From Firmicutes bacterium UBA4049 (GTDB lineage Bacteria > Bacillota > Desulfotomaculia > Desulfotomaculales > Nap2-2B), in the NCBI GenBank assembly GCA_002382755.1, contig DFZT01000029.1, positions 26,914 to 50,158 of the forward strand: a stretch of 23,245 bases of DNA, written 5' to 3'. The notes beneath the pieces are model-generated. The model was given only the letters and a program-made list of their open reading frames with translations. It did not search any database and was not told the DNA's origin. Positions 1-8,715 of this stretch are shown here, piece by piece. How positions within the stretch are numbered: position 1 is the stretch's first letter; every line of letters begins with the position of its first letter. The translations under genes and the position numbers were made by a program.

Positions 1-143
1 TAAAAAAATTCTTCTGAACATGGAGACTAAACCTGATAGATACGCTTCAAATATTGCGCTGTCGAAAACAATTGTAATATTCTCTATATAAACGCTAATA
101 CCTGCCGTTTAAATTAAATCCTTAGCAAGGTAATATAAGGCTG
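1..143. other. Non-coding flank, no gene seen
   Basis: This AT-rich stretch lies just downstream of the 3' end of the ROK kinase gene, which reads leftwards into it. I see no credible coding frame, no RNA gene and no strong terminator; only a weak CCTTA/TAAGG pairing occurs near 120-140. It may hold the far end of a gene or a regulatory region that lies outside the window. Confidence 0.4.
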
Positions 144-1109
144 TTATAACCGGCTTGCCTGAATGGCGCTAGCAACCGCGCCAAGTAAGCCTGATCTGTC
201 TCCAAGCGAGGCGGGTAATACCCTGAGTTTATCCATATTTGATTTAATTGCCCTTCTGCTTAACTCAAAATTCATTGCCTGCCATAGTGGAGGCCCTGCT
301 TTCATGGCTCCTCCGCCCAAAATGACTAAAGAAGGGTTAAGCAGATTAACAATGTATGAAAGGCCAAGGCCTAAAGCCCTGCCGGTTTTATTCAAAATCT
401 CCAGCGCCTCCCGATCACCGGCAGCGGCAGCCCGTGAAACAACCTCGGCTGTTATTCCTTCCTTCGCACCACCGGCCGCCTTAAGAATGTCCGTTCCTTT
501 ACCCTGTTGGGCAAGTTCCTTTGCAAAGCGGGCTATGGCAGTCCCCGAAGCTATTGTTTCCAGACAACCCCTATTCCCGCAACTGCATAATATCCCGTCG
601 GGTTCAACAGTAAGGTGACCTATTTCTCCTGCGCTGTAATCGGCCCCCTGGTAAAGTTCTCCATTTAAAATTAATCCACACCCCATACCCGTACTGACAG
701 TAACGTAAATTAAATTAGAACCCCCCCCGAAATCTCCAAAACAAAATTCTCCCAGGGCAGCCAGATTGGCGTCATTGCCGACTGTTACGTTAACCTTTAA
801 TGCTTCTTCCAAAAGGGACTTTAGAGGAACGTCCCTCCAGCCAAGATTTGGCGCCTGATAAATAAAGCCTCTCTGTGGATCCAGCGGCCCGGGCGCTCCA
901 ATTCCAAGATGAGCAGGGATTTCGGCAAGCCCCGCTTCTTTTGAAGCCTGTTTAACCGTCGCTGCAATTTTGCCCAGTACAAAATCTATCCCCTTGCCGG
1001 CTTCGGTTGGCGCCTTAATTTCAGCTAAGATACGGCCCTTTAAATCGGCGACAGCCGTATAAATTTTAGTCCCTCCGAGATCAACCCCGGCTACGATATT
1101 TTCTTTCAT
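144..1109 (-). CDS. ROK-family sugar kinase, probable glucokinase
   Basis: The product should phosphorylate glucose or a related hexose with ATP in the cytoplasm, feeding glycolysis. In the 321-aa product, the N-terminal phosphate-binding motif GVDLGGTK is at about residues 8-15 and the catalytic aspartate motif GNDAN at 111-115 (D113). The ROK zinc signature is complete: H165, then C175, C177 and C182 in CSCGNRGC, followed by E184. An ATG 30 nt further upstream (at 1139) has no ribosome binding site before it, and GGAAGGAG falls just inside that longer frame. I therefore chose the ATG at 1109, although the 15-nt spacing is long. The gene follows uvrC in the same direction and may be co-transcribed. 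ROK proteins also include fructokinases, ManNAc kinases and repressors. No N-terminal HTH is present, so a kinase is well supported, but glucose as substrate is inferred. Confidence 0.85.
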   Translation of the reverse strand: MKENIVAGVDLGGTKIYTAVADLKGRILAEIKAPTEAGKGIDFVLGKIAATVKQASKEAGLAEIPAHLGIGAPGPLDPQRGFIYQAPNLGWRDVPLKSLLEEALKVNVTVGNDANLAALGEFCFGDFGGGSNLIYVTVSTGMGCGLILNGELYQGADYSAGEIGHLTVEPDGILCSCGNRGCLETIASGTAIARFAKELAQQGKGTDILKAAGGAKEGITAEVVSRAAAAGDREALEILNKTGRALGLGLSYIVNLLNPSLVILGGGAMKAGPPLWQAMNFELSRRAIKSNMDKLRVLPASLGDRSGLLGAVASAIQASRL

Positions 1110-1149
1110 TTTATTATTAAATGACTCCTTCCTTTTCATATTTTTTTAT

Positions 1150-3021
1150 TTAATGAAAAAATTTATAAACCGCTTGCGCTGCCGGTAAAGTCATCCCCGG
1201 AACTTCTGTTAACTCATTAAGTGTAGCCTTGCTGATGGCCGCCAAAGATGGAAATGCTGAAAGAAGCGCCTGCCGGCGAACCTTTCCGATGCCTTTTATC
1301 TCATCAAGGACTGAAGAAAGGCTATTCGAAGCATGCAGCTTTCTGTGATAAGCAAGGGCAAAACGGTGTGCTTCATCCCTCAATCTCTGGACAAGGTGTA
1401 AGGCAGGTGAATTGGAAGGTAAACGGACAGGTTCGTCCTTTCCTTCTATATAAATAACTTCTTCTCCCTTGGCTATACTGCAGGCCGGAATATATTCAAA
1501 CCCCGTTTCCCTCATTACCTGCCGGACGCAGGAGAGCTGCCCGATACCCCCGTCTATGATGATAAGGTCCGGCAAACGGTAAAATCCCGCTTTCTTTGTT
1601 GAGAGCCGGCCGCTGTTAATCAACTCCTTTTCTTCGCGGGCGCGTAAAAACCGTCTTTTTAATGTTTCCTGCAAACAGGCGTAATCGTTTGACCCCTCTA
1701 CCGTCCGGATTTTAAATTTCCGGTAGCTTTCCGGCGATATTCTTCCTTGATCAAAAACAACCATTGAAGCAACATTTTCAAAACCCCGGGTATTGGAAAT
1801 ATCGTAACATTCCAGACGCATTAGTGTTTGTTGAAGGCCCAGTTCCCTTCTAAGTTCTTCCAGAGATTGATCGTCAAGCTGTTTTTTTTGCATGGTTATT
1901 TCTGCTTCCCGTAAAGACAATACGGCATTTTTTTCAACCATTTCAATCAATCGCTTGTTTTCCCCGCGCCGGGGAATATAAAGAGTTGCCTTCCCGCCTC
2001 TTTTGCAGGATAGCCAGGCCGCAATAACCTCCTTTTCTCCTTCCATAACGTCGGACAGCAGAATCTTTTCGGGAACAAAGTCAACATTACTATAATACTG
2101 CTTTACAAACGCGGTAACTATTTCAGCACTGCTCAAATCTTCAGTATTCCTGAGTAAAAAATGCTCCCTGCTGATCAGCCTGCCGGATCGCATGTTGAAA
2201 ACCATTGCGCAGCAGAGCCCCCGTTCTTGAACGGCGGCAATAATATCCAGGTTACTGGGATTTTTTAGACTTACTTTTTGTTTTTCAATTACCAGTCCAA
2301 TCGATTTAATCTGGTCACGATACTTGGCGGCCTTTTCAAAATCCAGTTTTTTTGACGCTTCGTCCATTCTCAAAGCAATTCTTTTGACCACATCTTCCTG
2401 GCGGCCCTCCATAAACAGGCAAACCTCCTGAATCATAGCCAGATATTCCTCCTGTGTAACAAAACCGGAACATGGAGCCAGGCATTGGTTTAGATGATGG
2501 TTAAGGCAAGGCCGGTTTGCCCGGGAGGCTTTTCCAAAACCACCGTCAATTTTTGTTATTTTTTGATTGCAAGTTCGAAAAGGAAAGAGCTTTCTGAGCA
2601 GGTTCAGAGTATCTTGAATTACTCCGACCTGAGTGTAGGGGCCGAAATAAACAGATCCATCCCGAATAAAGTTTCTTGTAATCTGAATCCAGGGGAATTC
2701 TTCTTTCAGGGATATTTTTAGATAGGGATAACTTTTATCATCTTTTAAAATAATGTTATAGCGGGGACGGTGCTTCTTGATCAGATTTGATTCCAGGATA
2801 AGGGCTTCAACTTCATTGTCGGTTACAATGTATTCAAAATCCACCGCTCGCTCGACCAAAGAACGTACTTTAGGGGAATGATTGGCTCCGGCGTGGTAGT
2901 ATGAACGAACGCGATTCTTCAGGGATACCGCCTTACCCACATAAATTACTTCACCCGCGCTGTCTTTAAAAAAATAAACACCGGGTGTTCCGGGCAGCCA
3001 GTTAAGCTTTTCCTCTAACAA
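1150..3021 (-). CDS. uvrC: Excinuclease ABC subunit C
   Basis: UvrC is the dual-incision nuclease of bacterial nucleotide excision repair, recruited by UvrB on damaged DNA. The 623-aa product has all the expected parts in order: an N-terminal GIY-YIG nuclease domain (GVYFF near residue 14, IYVGKA near 26), a UVR motif for UvrB contact (MDEASKKLDFEKAAKYRDQI, around 220-240), the RNase H-like second nuclease domain with ECYDISN and IIIDGGIGQLS, and a C-terminal tandem helix-hairpin-helix (IKGIGKVRRQALL, then TEVPGM). Length is normal for the family. The start is TTG at 3021, seven bases after a clear GGGGAG site. It begins 18 bp after the uvrA stop, so the two are almost certainly one transcript. 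No uvrB lies in the window. Confidence 0.97.
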   Translation of the reverse strand: MLEEKLNWLPGTPGVYFFKDSAGEVIYVGKAVSLKNRVRSYYHAGANHSPKVRSLVERAVDFEYIVTDNEVEALILESNLIKKHRPRYNIILKDDKSYPYLKISLKEEFPWIQITRNFIRDGSVYFGPYTQVGVIQDTLNLLRKLFPFRTCNQKITKIDGGFGKASRANRPCLNHHLNQCLAPCSGFVTQEEYLAMIQEVCLFMEGRQEDVVKRIALRMDEASKKLDFEKAAKYRDQIKSIGLVIEKQKVSLKNPSNLDIIAAVQERGLCCAMVFNMRSGRLISREHFLLRNTEDLSSAEIVTAFVKQYYSNVDFVPEKILLSDVMEGEKEVIAAWLSCKRGGKATLYIPRRGENKRLIEMVEKNAVLSLREAEITMQKKQLDDQSLEELRRELGLQQTLMRLECYDISNTRGFENVASMVVFDQGRISPESYRKFKIRTVEGSNDYACLQETLKRRFLRAREEKELINSGRLSTKKAGFYRLPDLIIIDGGIGQLSCVRQVMRETGFEYIPACSIAKGEEVIYIEGKDEPVRLPSNSPALHLVQRLRDEAHRFALAYHRKLHASNSLSSVLDEIKGIGKVRRQALLSAFPSLAAISKATLNELTEVPGMTLPAAQAVYKFFH

Positions 3022-3039
3022 TGAACCGCTCCCCTGCCT

Positions 3040-5889
3040 CTACGAGACTATCTTTTTATATCCGGGCGCCTCTACAGCAAAAGAAGGAAGAACTTTTTTT
3101 AAGAACTGCCCCGTATATGATTCTGTTACACAGGCTACTTCCTCAGGCGTTCCCTCTGCAATTATATATCCGCCGCGTTCTCCGCCCTCCGGGCCGAGGT
3201 CTATAATATAGTCGGCGGTCTTTATTACATCCAGATTATGTTCGATCACTACCACCGTGTCACCTGCCTCCGTTAAGCGGCGCAAAACCTTGAGCAGGTG
3301 CGCGATGTCATCTATATGCAGCCCGGTGGTGGGTTCGTCAAATATGTAAAAAGTACGCCCATTGGAGCGCCGGGACAACTCTGTCGCCAGCTTTACGCGT
3401 TGGGCTTCCCCGCCGGAGAGCTCCGGCGCCGGCTGCCCCAGGCGGATATATCCAAGACCAACATCCTGCAATGTTTTTAAACGCCTGTAAATCCGGGGTT
3501 GAAACCGGAAAAACTCCGCCGCTTGATCGACAGTCATGTTCAATATGTCGGCAATACTTTTACCCTTGTATTTTACTTCCATCGTTTCACGATTATATCT
3601 TAAACCCTTGCATACTTCGCAGGGTATGTAAATATCCGGCAAAAAGTGCATTTCAATTTTAACAATGCCATCACCGCAGCACGCTTCACAACGTCCTCCC
3701 TTAACGTTAAAACTAAACCTGCCGGGCTTATAACCCCGCACACGCGCCTCGGGCAATTGTGAAAACAAATCCCTGATTTCATTAAAAACCCCGGTATAAG
3801 TTGCCGGATTGGAACGCGGTGTCCTTCCGATAGGTGATTGATCTACACTGATTACTTTGTCAAGAAACCGCAGTCCCTCAATACCCCTGCAATATCCTGC
3901 CTGGTTTTTGGAACCATGCAGCTCTTTAGCAAGGTTTGTATAAACAATTTCGTTTATAAGGGTACTCTTGCCTGAACCGGAAACCCCTGTTACACAAATA
4001 AACAACCCAAGAGGGAAACTTACGTCTATGTTCTTTAAATTATGCTCGGCAGCGCCCAATACTGTTAAGTATTTTTCGTTTGGCCGGCGGCGGGCCTCAG
4101 GAACCGGCACGTATTTCAGGCCGCTTAAATATTGGCCGGTAATTGAAACCGGATTGTTTATAATATCTTCAACCTTTCCCTGGGCTATAACCTGGCCGCC
4201 GTTTTCTCCAGCCCCGGGGCCAATATCAACAATATGATCGGCGGTAAGAATAGTTTCCTCATCATGCTCTACTACAATAACCGTGTTGCCCAGGTCCCTT
4301 AAGTGCAGCAGAGTATCCAAGAGACGCTTGTTATCACGCTGGTGCAAACCTATACTAGGCTCATCGAGAATGTACAGGACACCGGTCAAACCGCTGCCTA
4401 TCTGAGTAGCCAGGCGGATACGCTGCGCCTCACCGCCGGATAATGAGCCCGCAGGCCGATCAATGGTAAGGTAATCAAGGCCCACGTTAGCTAAAAATCC
4501 CAGACGCTCGGTTATCTCTTTGAGGATGCGTCTGGCAATCAGGTTTTCCCTGTCAGTTAGTTCAAGAGAACTAAAGAAGCTGAGCATTTCGGAAACCGGA
4601 AAACGGCTTACCTCAACTATCGAAAGGCCCCCTACTTTTACAGCCAGAGCTTCTTTTCTCAGCCGGGCGCCTTTACAGTCGGGGCAGGGTAGAAAGCTCA
4701 TATAACGTTCAATCTCTTCGCGTATATATTCAGAATTTGTATCCTTGTAACGGCGTCTTATGTTATTCATGATTCCTTCAAAAGGAACCTTGTATTCGAA
4801 TTGCCGACCGTACGAATTCTTATAGCTGAACCTTATTTGTTCCTGACCTGTTCCGTAGTAGAGCTTGTTTAACTGCTCGGGGGTAAGCCGGCATAATGGC
4901 GTTTCAAGGCTGAAACCATATTTTTCAGCTACGCCCTCCAGGTAGGAATAAGCCGTTGCCCCTTTATACCAGCCTTCGACGGCGCCATCGGCGATTGACT
5001 TACTTATATCCGGAACAACCAGATCAGGATTTATTTTTTTATAGACTCCCAAACCCGCACAGGTGGGACAGGCGCCAAAAGGGCCGTTAAAAGAAAATAT
5101 TCTGGGTTCGATTTCCGGCAGGCCTGTACCGCAACCCGGGCAGGCAAACTTTTCGCTAAAAACAATCTCCGTACCGTCTTCAACTGCGGCAACCGCCAGA
5201 CCATCGGCATTTTTAAGGGCAGTTTCCAAAGAATCGGTCAACCGCTGCGCCAAACCGGGACGGATGGTTAATCTATCTACTACGATTTCTATAGTATGTT
5301 TTTTATTTTTATCAATGCTTGGAGTTTCTCCGGAATCAAACAATTCTCCATCCACTCTGATCCGGGAAAACCCGTTTTTACGGATTCCTTCAATGAGTTT
5401 TTGGTGCTCCCCCTTTTTACCCCGGATTACGGGCGCCAGAATCATCAACCTGATACCTTCAGGCAAGGAAACTAATTGATCCACCATTTGCTCCACAGCC
5501 TGCCTGGCAATAGGTTGTCCGCACTGCGGACAATAGGGTTTTCCGATTCGGGCAAAAAGCAACCTTAAATAATCGTAAATTTCAGTCACTGTACCAACGG
5601 TCGAACGGGGATTATGACTGGTCGTTTTTTGATCAATGGAAATTGCGGGCGAAAGCCCCTCAATATAATCAACATCCGGTTTTTCCATCTGTCCGAGAAA
5701 CTGCCTGGCATATGCGGACAATGACTCCACATATCGCCGCTGCCCTTCAGCATAGATAGTGTCGAAAGCCAGTGAAGACTTTCCCGAGCCGGATAAACCG
5801 GTAAAAACAACCATTTCCCCGCGCGGAATTTCCAGGCTGATATTTTTTAAATTATGGATTCGCGCGCCTTTAATTATTATTCTATCCAT
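3040..5889 (-). CDS. uvrA: Excinuclease ABC subunit A
   Basis: UvrA is the damage-sensing ABC ATPase of nucleotide excision repair; it works as a dimer that loads UvrB. The 949-aa product carries two ABC modules: the first Walker A is GLSGSGKS (31-38) and the second GVSGSGKST (about residue 635). Each module has its LSGGEAQR signature. Two CxxC...CxxC zinc modules are visible, CPGCG...CPTC at about 247-280 and CEACC...CEVC at about 735-760. The early motif [16 protein letters not shown] is typical. The ATG at 5889 has only a weak GGGTG site upstream, but the protein start [16 protein letters not shown] matches the family. An extended -10 promoter sits about 50 bp upstream. No Gram-positive LexA box was seen there. 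Confidence 0.98.
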   Translation of the reverse strand: MDRIIIKGARIHNLKNISLEIPRGEMVVFTGLSGSGKSSLAFDTIYAEGQRRYVESLSAYARQFLGQMEKPDVDYIEGLSPAISIDQKTTSHNPRSTVGTVTEIYDYLRLLFARIGKPYCPQCGQPIARQAVEQMVDQLVSLPEGIRLMILAPVIRGKKGEHQKLIEGIRKNGFSRIRVDGELFDSGETPSIDKNKKHTIEIVVDRLTIRPGLAQRLTDSLETALKNADGLAVAAVEDGTEIVFSEKFACPGCGTGLPEIEPRIFSFNGPFGACPTCAGLGVYKKINPDLVVPDISKSIADGAVEGWYKGATAYSYLEGVAEKYGFSLETPLCRLTPEQLNKLYYGTGQEQIRFSYKNSYGRQFEYKVPFEGIMNNIRRRYKDTNSEYIREEIERYMSFLPCPDCKGARLRKEALAVKVGGLSIVEVSRFPVSEMLSFFSSLELTDRENLIARRILKEITERLGFLANVGLDYLTIDRPAGSLSGGEAQRIRLATQIGSGLTGVLYILDEPSIGLHQRDNKRLLDTLLHLRDLGNTVIVVEHDEETILTADHIVDIGPGAGENGGQVIAQGKVEDIINNPVSITGQYLSGLKYVPVPEARRRPNEKYLTVLGAAEHNLKNIDVSFPLGLFICVTGVSGSGKSTLINEIVYTNLAKELHGSKNQAGYCRGIEGLRFLDKVISVDQSPIGRTPRSNPATYTGVFNEIRDLFSQLPEARVRGYKPGRFSFNVKGGRCEACCGDGIVKIEMHFLPDIYIPCEVCKGLRYNRETMEVKYKGKSIADILNMTVDQAAEFFRFQPRIYRRLKTLQDVGLGYIRLGQPAPELSGGEAQRVKLATELSRRSNGRTFYIFDEPTTGLHIDDIAHLLKVLRRLTEAGDTVVVIEHNLDVIKTADYIIDLGPEGGERGGYIIAEGTPEEVACVTESYTGQFLKKVLPSFAVEAPGYKKIVS

Positions 5890-5937
5890 GTCAGAGTCAC
5901 ACCCGGTATTTCAAATAAATTATCTTAAGTTTATCTT

Positions 5938-5946
5938 ATTATAACA
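5938..5946 (-). promoter_or_regulatory. Probable uvrA-uvrC promoter (-10 region)
   Basis: On the minus strand this reads TGTTATAAT, a perfect TATAAT preceded by TGn, which is an extended -10 box. No good -35 hexamer is present 17 nt upstream, which extended -10 promoters can tolerate. Predicted transcription would begin about 40 nt before the uvrA ATG. The site lies between the terminator of the coat genes and uvrA, where a promoter is needed. Confidence 0.5.
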
Positions 5947-5969
5947 TACAAACCTGGAATTCCTCTTTT

Positions 5970-6013
5970 AAAAGGAAAGCCCGCGTACATGACCATACGC
6001 GGGCTTTCCTTTT
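5970..6013 (-). terminator. Strong intrinsic terminator after the coat-protein genes
   Basis: An 18-bp perfect inverted repeat (5970-5987 and 5996-6013) closes an 8-nt loop. Each arm holds a GGAAAGCCCGCG core and ends in a run of A or T, so the hairpin could terminate from either side. It begins 7 bp after the stop of the minus-strand coat gene and separates that unit from uvrA. Confidence 0.85.
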
Positions 6014-6019
6014 CTTTTA

Positions 6020-6364
6020 CTACCAACTGCGGCCAATCATGCCCGGGCCTGCCCCTGGAGCAGTCCCCATGCTTCCTCCCGGGTAGGCGCTCATAGGCCT
6101 CATTGAGCCCATCTCCGAACGGATACCGGTTGTTTCAGCCCCCATCGGGACGCCGGTAAATACCGGATCCAACGGGTACCAACCGCGTGAATGCATAAGG
6201 TCAAAGATTTGCTTCTGTGCATTTAATTCTTCGTTATTAATCTGGATAAGCGTACTGCGCACACGGTCGTTTGCCGATTCAAGCACTGCCGTATGATAAC
6301 CTGAAGAGATTGTCTTTGCGCAGGTAAGTATGTCAGTTAAAATGTCACGATCAGTAAAGTCCAC
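6020..6364 (-). CDS. CotF-like small spore coat protein
   Basis: This 114-aa protein resembles the CotF/COG5577 group of spore coat proteins, which share a ferritin-like helical core. The first ~75 residues are helical, with the recognisable stretch LTDILTCAKTISSGYHTAVLES and then NEELNAQKQIFDLMHSRGWYP. The tail after residue ~75 is low-complexity and rich in Met, Gly and Pro (GSMGTAPGAGPGMIG), which is common in coat proteins. The start is GTG at 6364, nine bases after a perfect AAAGGAGG site. It is the second gene of a pair with the 73-aa protein upstream (29-bp gap) and is followed at once by a strong terminator. The assignment rests on motif resemblance; the role in the coat is inferred. 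Confidence 0.75.
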   Translation of the reverse strand: MDFTDRDILTDILTCAKTISSGYHTAVLESANDRVRSTLIQINNEELNAQKQIFDLMHSRGWYPLDPVFTGVPMGAETTGIRSEMGSMRPMSAYPGGSMGTAPGAGPGMIGRSW

Positions 6365-6393
6365 TTATAATAACCTCCTTTCAATTTGTAAAA

Positions 6394-6615
6394 TTAATGC
6401 CTGGCTATATTTGTCAGCCCAGCCTCCTGAAGCAAACCGTTTAAGGCGCCGATATGTCTTTGACCCTTGTCGATACACTGCTGCAGCACGGCACGAACAG
6501 CGGGATCACGGCTCTGGTTTAAATAGAAACCCGCTTTCTTGGCGCAAAGTTCTTCTGCCTTTAATTGATCGGAAATACGAAGTTTTTCCATTTCAGTGAT
6601 CATCCAGTGATGCAT
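6394..6615 (-). CDS. Small helical protein, probable spore coat (CotF-like)
   Basis: This 73-aa, almost wholly helical protein has ISDQLKAEELCAKKAGFYLNQ followed by DPAVRAVLQQCIDKGQRHIGALNGLL. That pattern looks like the core of small ferritin-like coat proteins found next to CotF homologues. The ATG at 6615 is preceded by AGGAGGTG at good spacing. It leads a two-gene unit with the CotF-like protein at 6020-6364. Such short paired coat proteins are typical of Clostridia and Peptococcaceae. The family assignment is moderate because the protein is short; two cysteines (about residues 24 and 47) could cross-link in the coat, which is speculation. Confidence 0.65.
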   Translation of the reverse strand: MHHWMITEMEKLRISDQLKAEELCAKKAGFYLNQSRDPAVRAVLQQCIDKGQRHIGALNGLLQEAGLTNIARH

Positions 6616-6646
6616 ATATTCACCTCCTCCGGGTTTTCGTTAATTC

Positions 6647-6654
6647 TTAGTATG
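6647..6654 (-). promoter_or_regulatory. Candidate mother-cell sigma -10 element before the coat genes
   Basis: The minus strand reads CATACTAA about 30 nt before the first coat gene, resembling the sigma-E -10 consensus (CATACAnT-like). The -35 region is not convincing. Sporulation-specific expression is expected from the gene products, so I record the site with low confidence. Confidence 0.25.
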
Positions 6655-6715
6655 TCTCAAAAAAATAACATTTTATCCCCCGCTGCTGAAATTTTCTAAA
6701 ATAGGACGCGGTTGC

Positions 6716-6744
6716 TTCAACTCTTCTTTTGGATATGATATAAT
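6716..6744 (+). promoter_or_regulatory. Promoter of the 6814 gene
   Basis: A perfect TATAAT at 6739-6744 is preceded by TGA, giving an extended -10 box. A weak -35 candidate (TTCAAC, 6716-6721) sits 17 nt upstream. Transcription should start near 6751, about 60 nt before the ATG at 6814. This is the only plus-strand promoter with a clear target gene in the window. Confidence 0.6.
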
Positions 6745-6813
6745 GACTTCGTTTTAACGTCAGACAGCTTAGATGAGTAAAATAATAAGACGGGCAAACA
6801 CCGGAGGTGTATA

Positions 6814-7104
6814 ATGGAAAATCAGCAACCCAAGAAAACAATTGTTGTCAGCATTCAGGGGTGGGAACTTGAAGTGCTGGATGGACCCAGGAGGGTGAAA
6901 ATGGACCTGGGAGAAATGATTGAACTTCAGGGTATATGGCTTACTGAACCGGAGCGCGGTGTTGTGACAGTGCTCTGTTATCCCGATAAGATTTTTTACC
7001 TGGAAATCACCGAAGGTGAAGTTCCTTCACGCGGCGGCGGGCGCAGAAATAAGGTTACACCGCTTAGACGGATTGATACAGCGCCTCCGGATAATGGTGA
7101 ATGA
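6814..7104 (+). CDS. Small beta-rich protein of unknown function
   Basis: I do not recognise this 96-aa protein. It starts with an ATG four bases after GGAGGTG. Residues about 9-70 alternate hydrophobic and charged residues in short strands (TIVVSIQGWELEVLDG, GVVTVLCYPDKIFYLEI), suggesting a small all-beta domain. The last ~25 residues are Gly/Arg/Pro-rich and probably disordered. No signal peptide, membrane segment or obvious metal site is seen. It is a single-gene unit on the plus strand with its own extended -10 promoter and a strong terminator, placed between spore-coat genes and the ribosomal operon. Nothing in the sequence fixes a function. Confidence 0.75.
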   Translation: MENQQPKKTIVVSIQGWELEVLDGPRRVKMDLGEMIELQGIWLTEPERGVVTVLCYPDKIFYLEITEGEVPSRGGGRRNKVTPLRRIDTAPPDNGE

Positions 7105-7114
7105 AAGAAAAGTT

Positions 7115-7147
7115 AAAGCCTGCCATAATTATGAACAGGCTTTTTTT
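7115..7147 (+). terminator. Intrinsic terminator of the 6814 gene
   Basis: AAAGCCTG (7115-7122) pairs with CAGGCTTT (7136-7143) across a 13-nt loop, and the right arm runs into seven T residues. It starts 10 nt after the stop codon. The minus-strand gene at 7160 ends on its other side, so the hairpin may serve both transcripts. Confidence 0.85.
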
Positions 7148-7159
7148 ATAAAAAAACAA

Positions 7160-7867
7160 TCACCTTTTTGGCCGATCCTTACTGCTTTTAACAGGTTGAG
7201 ACTTTGCTTCCGGAGCCGTATTTATTTTAACGATGTTTTCAGCTGCTCCCTTGGGTCTTACCATCATCTCCAGTTTTTTTATTGTCGCAGGAGAAACTTT
7301 TATCTTGTCATTCCCATCTTCTTTCCCGCCGTCCTTTACCGCCGGGGTTTTTCCCGGAACGCCCTTTAACTCTTTTGAATTTCCTCCAGCAAAAGGCTTT
7401 TGAACCTGGACCACTGCGCAGGCAACCTCGGAAAGCATATCAACGGGTTGTGAAGCGGCGTGGTGGCTTTCTAACGGAATAATTGCGGGAGGCGCCTGGG
7501 AAAGCTCGGTATCCAGCAGCTTTAACAGCCTTAAACATCCAGCGGCTGTCTGTTCAACGCTTGTTTCAAGAATATCCAGATTTTCAATTAGCCTGCTCAT
7601 AAAATCATAGTGGTTATGGTCTAAATCGCTGCTGTTAATACTGTCCGCCATAAGAAAAATTTCATCAAGCTGCTTCCCGGATTGATCTACCATTCTTTTA
7701 ATGTTTTCCAGTGTTTTTGGAATAAGATTTACAAGCTGTTCACGGCTTTCTTCATGTTCCCTGCGAAGCTTCAAGTAATATGAAATATCTTCTACAGAAA
7801 GTTCATCTACAGCGATTTTTTCAAATGTCTTGAGTTCCTTTACAAGTTCATAATGCCTTTTCAACAA
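7160..7867 (-). CDS. Helical protein with basic disordered tail, unknown function
   Basis: I do not recognise this protein, which is about 235 aa from the start chosen. The first ~115 residues are strongly helical and charged (KRHYELVKELKTFEKI, YYLKLRREHEESREQLVNLI), likely forming a coiled coil or helical bundle. The rest is low-complexity and Lys/Pro-rich, ending in KSSKDRPKR. No signal peptide or membrane span is visible. No ATG fits. A TTG at 7867 lies nine bases after AGGGGG and is my choice; a TTG at 7885 is possible but has no ribosome binding site. It lies 78 bp after trmD in the same direction, in the place where rplS often sits, so it may be the last gene of the ffh operon. Confidence 0.65.
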   Translation of the reverse strand: MLKRHYELVKELKTFEKIAVDELSVEDISYYLKLRREHEESREQLVNLIPKTLENIKRMVDQSGKQLDEIFLMADSINSSDLDHNHYDFMSRLIENLDILETSVEQTAAGCLRLLKLLDTELSQAPPAIIPLESHHAASQPVDMLSEVACAVVQVQKPFAGGNSKELKGVPGKTPAVKDGGKEDGNDKIKVSPATIKKLEMMVRPKGAAENIVKINTAPEAKSQPVKSSKDRPKR

Positions 7868-7962
7868 TAATATCAACCCCCTCAATTCATTTTCTATCTG
7901 TTTATTATTCTACCTATGATAGCCATATCCTCCATAATATGGTACCACTTGATTAAAAAAAT

Positions 7963-8715
7963 TTAATTTTCCAGATCTAATTTTTTTAGACGCCGAAGAA
8001 TTTCCCTGAGTATTTTCTTGTCTTCGTCAGTTAAGACAGCGCTGGAAAGCAAATCCTCTCTTGCTGTCAGTGTGCGCAAAAGAGATTGCTGCCTTCTCCA
8101 GTAACGGATATTTTCATGGTGGCCGCTGAGAAGCACTTCGGGAACTGGAAATCCATTAATCTCACGGGGCCTTGTATATTGGGGGTACTCCAATAATAAA
8201 TCGTGAAAAGATTCTTCACTTGCTGATTTATCCTTTCCCAGAACACCGGGAATGAGCCTTGCAACAGCGTCAACTATTACCATGGAAGGGATTTCACCTC
8301 CGGTGAGAATGTAATCACCAATTGATACTTCGTCGGAGGCTATCTCCCGGACGCGCTGATCTATGCCTTCATAATGTCCGCTGATTAGTGTCATGCGCTT
8401 CAGGCGGCTTAATTCCCAGGCTGTTTTCTGGTTAAATTGGCGTCCGCCCGGGCTAAGCAGAACAACCCTGTCCTGGGCGCCCTGCCTCTCCGTCAACCAT
8501 TCTATTGCCTTAAAAAAAACGACGGCTGACATAACCATTCCCTGCCCTCCCCCAAACGGGGAGTCGTCAACAGTGTGGCGCTTGTTTTCCGAGAAATCCC
8601 TAATGTTAATCAGATTAAGTTCCAGAAGGCCTTTTTCCTTAGCCCGTTTAATAATACTGGTATTAAAAGGGCCTGCAAACATCTCCGGAAAAACTGTCAA
8701 AATATTAATCACCAT
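7963..8715 (-). CDS. trmD: tRNA (guanine-N1)-methyltransferase
   Basis: TrmD makes m1G37 in tRNAs from S-adenosylmethionine, preventing +1 frameshifts. The 250-aa product shows the SPOUT trefoil-knot pattern: DSPFGGGQGM at 51-60, SGHYEGIDQRV at 112-122, SIGDYILTGGE at 131-141, and EESF...LLEYPQYTRP near 167-183. At the position of the E. coli catalytic Asp169 the residue is Glu168. I have the impression that this Glu occurs in other Firmicute TrmDs but cannot verify it here. The ATG at 8715 overlaps the last codons of rimM by 11 bp, with GTG at 8712 also possible; the junction ATGGTGA points to translational coupling. Order and overlap match the usual rpsP-rimM-trmD operon. Confidence 0.96.
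   Translation of the reverse strand: MVINILTVFPEMFAGPFNTSIIKRAKEKGLLELNLINIRDFSENKRHTVDDSPFGGGQGMVMSAVVFFKAIEWLTERQGAQDRVVLLSPGGRQFNQKTAWELSRLKRMTLISGHYEGIDQRVREIASDEVSIGDYILTGGEIPSMVIVDAVARLIPGVLGKDKSASEESFHDLLLEYPQYTRPREINGFPVPEVLLSGHHENIRYWRRQQSLLRTLTAREDLLSSAVLTDEDKKILREILRRLKKLDLEN

Noticed and set aside
721..728. Programmed frameshift at C runs (721-728 and 10510-10518)
   Set aside because: Both frames read through correctly into conserved protein sequence; these are Gly codons in runs, worth attention only as sequencing-error sites.
3021..5479. Plus-strand reading frames opposite uvrA (for example 3968-4237 and 5063-5479)
   Set aside because: They lie antisense to a fully conserved gene, lack ribosome binding sites and resemble no protein family.
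5890..5969. LexA (SOS) box before uvrA
   Set aside because: No GAAC-N4-GTTC-type palindrome is present; only an extended -10 promoter was found.
7918..7962. Ten-codon leader peptide between trmD and the next gene
   Set aside because: An ATG with GGAGG exists near 7920, but the spacing is only two bases and there is no sign of attenuation.
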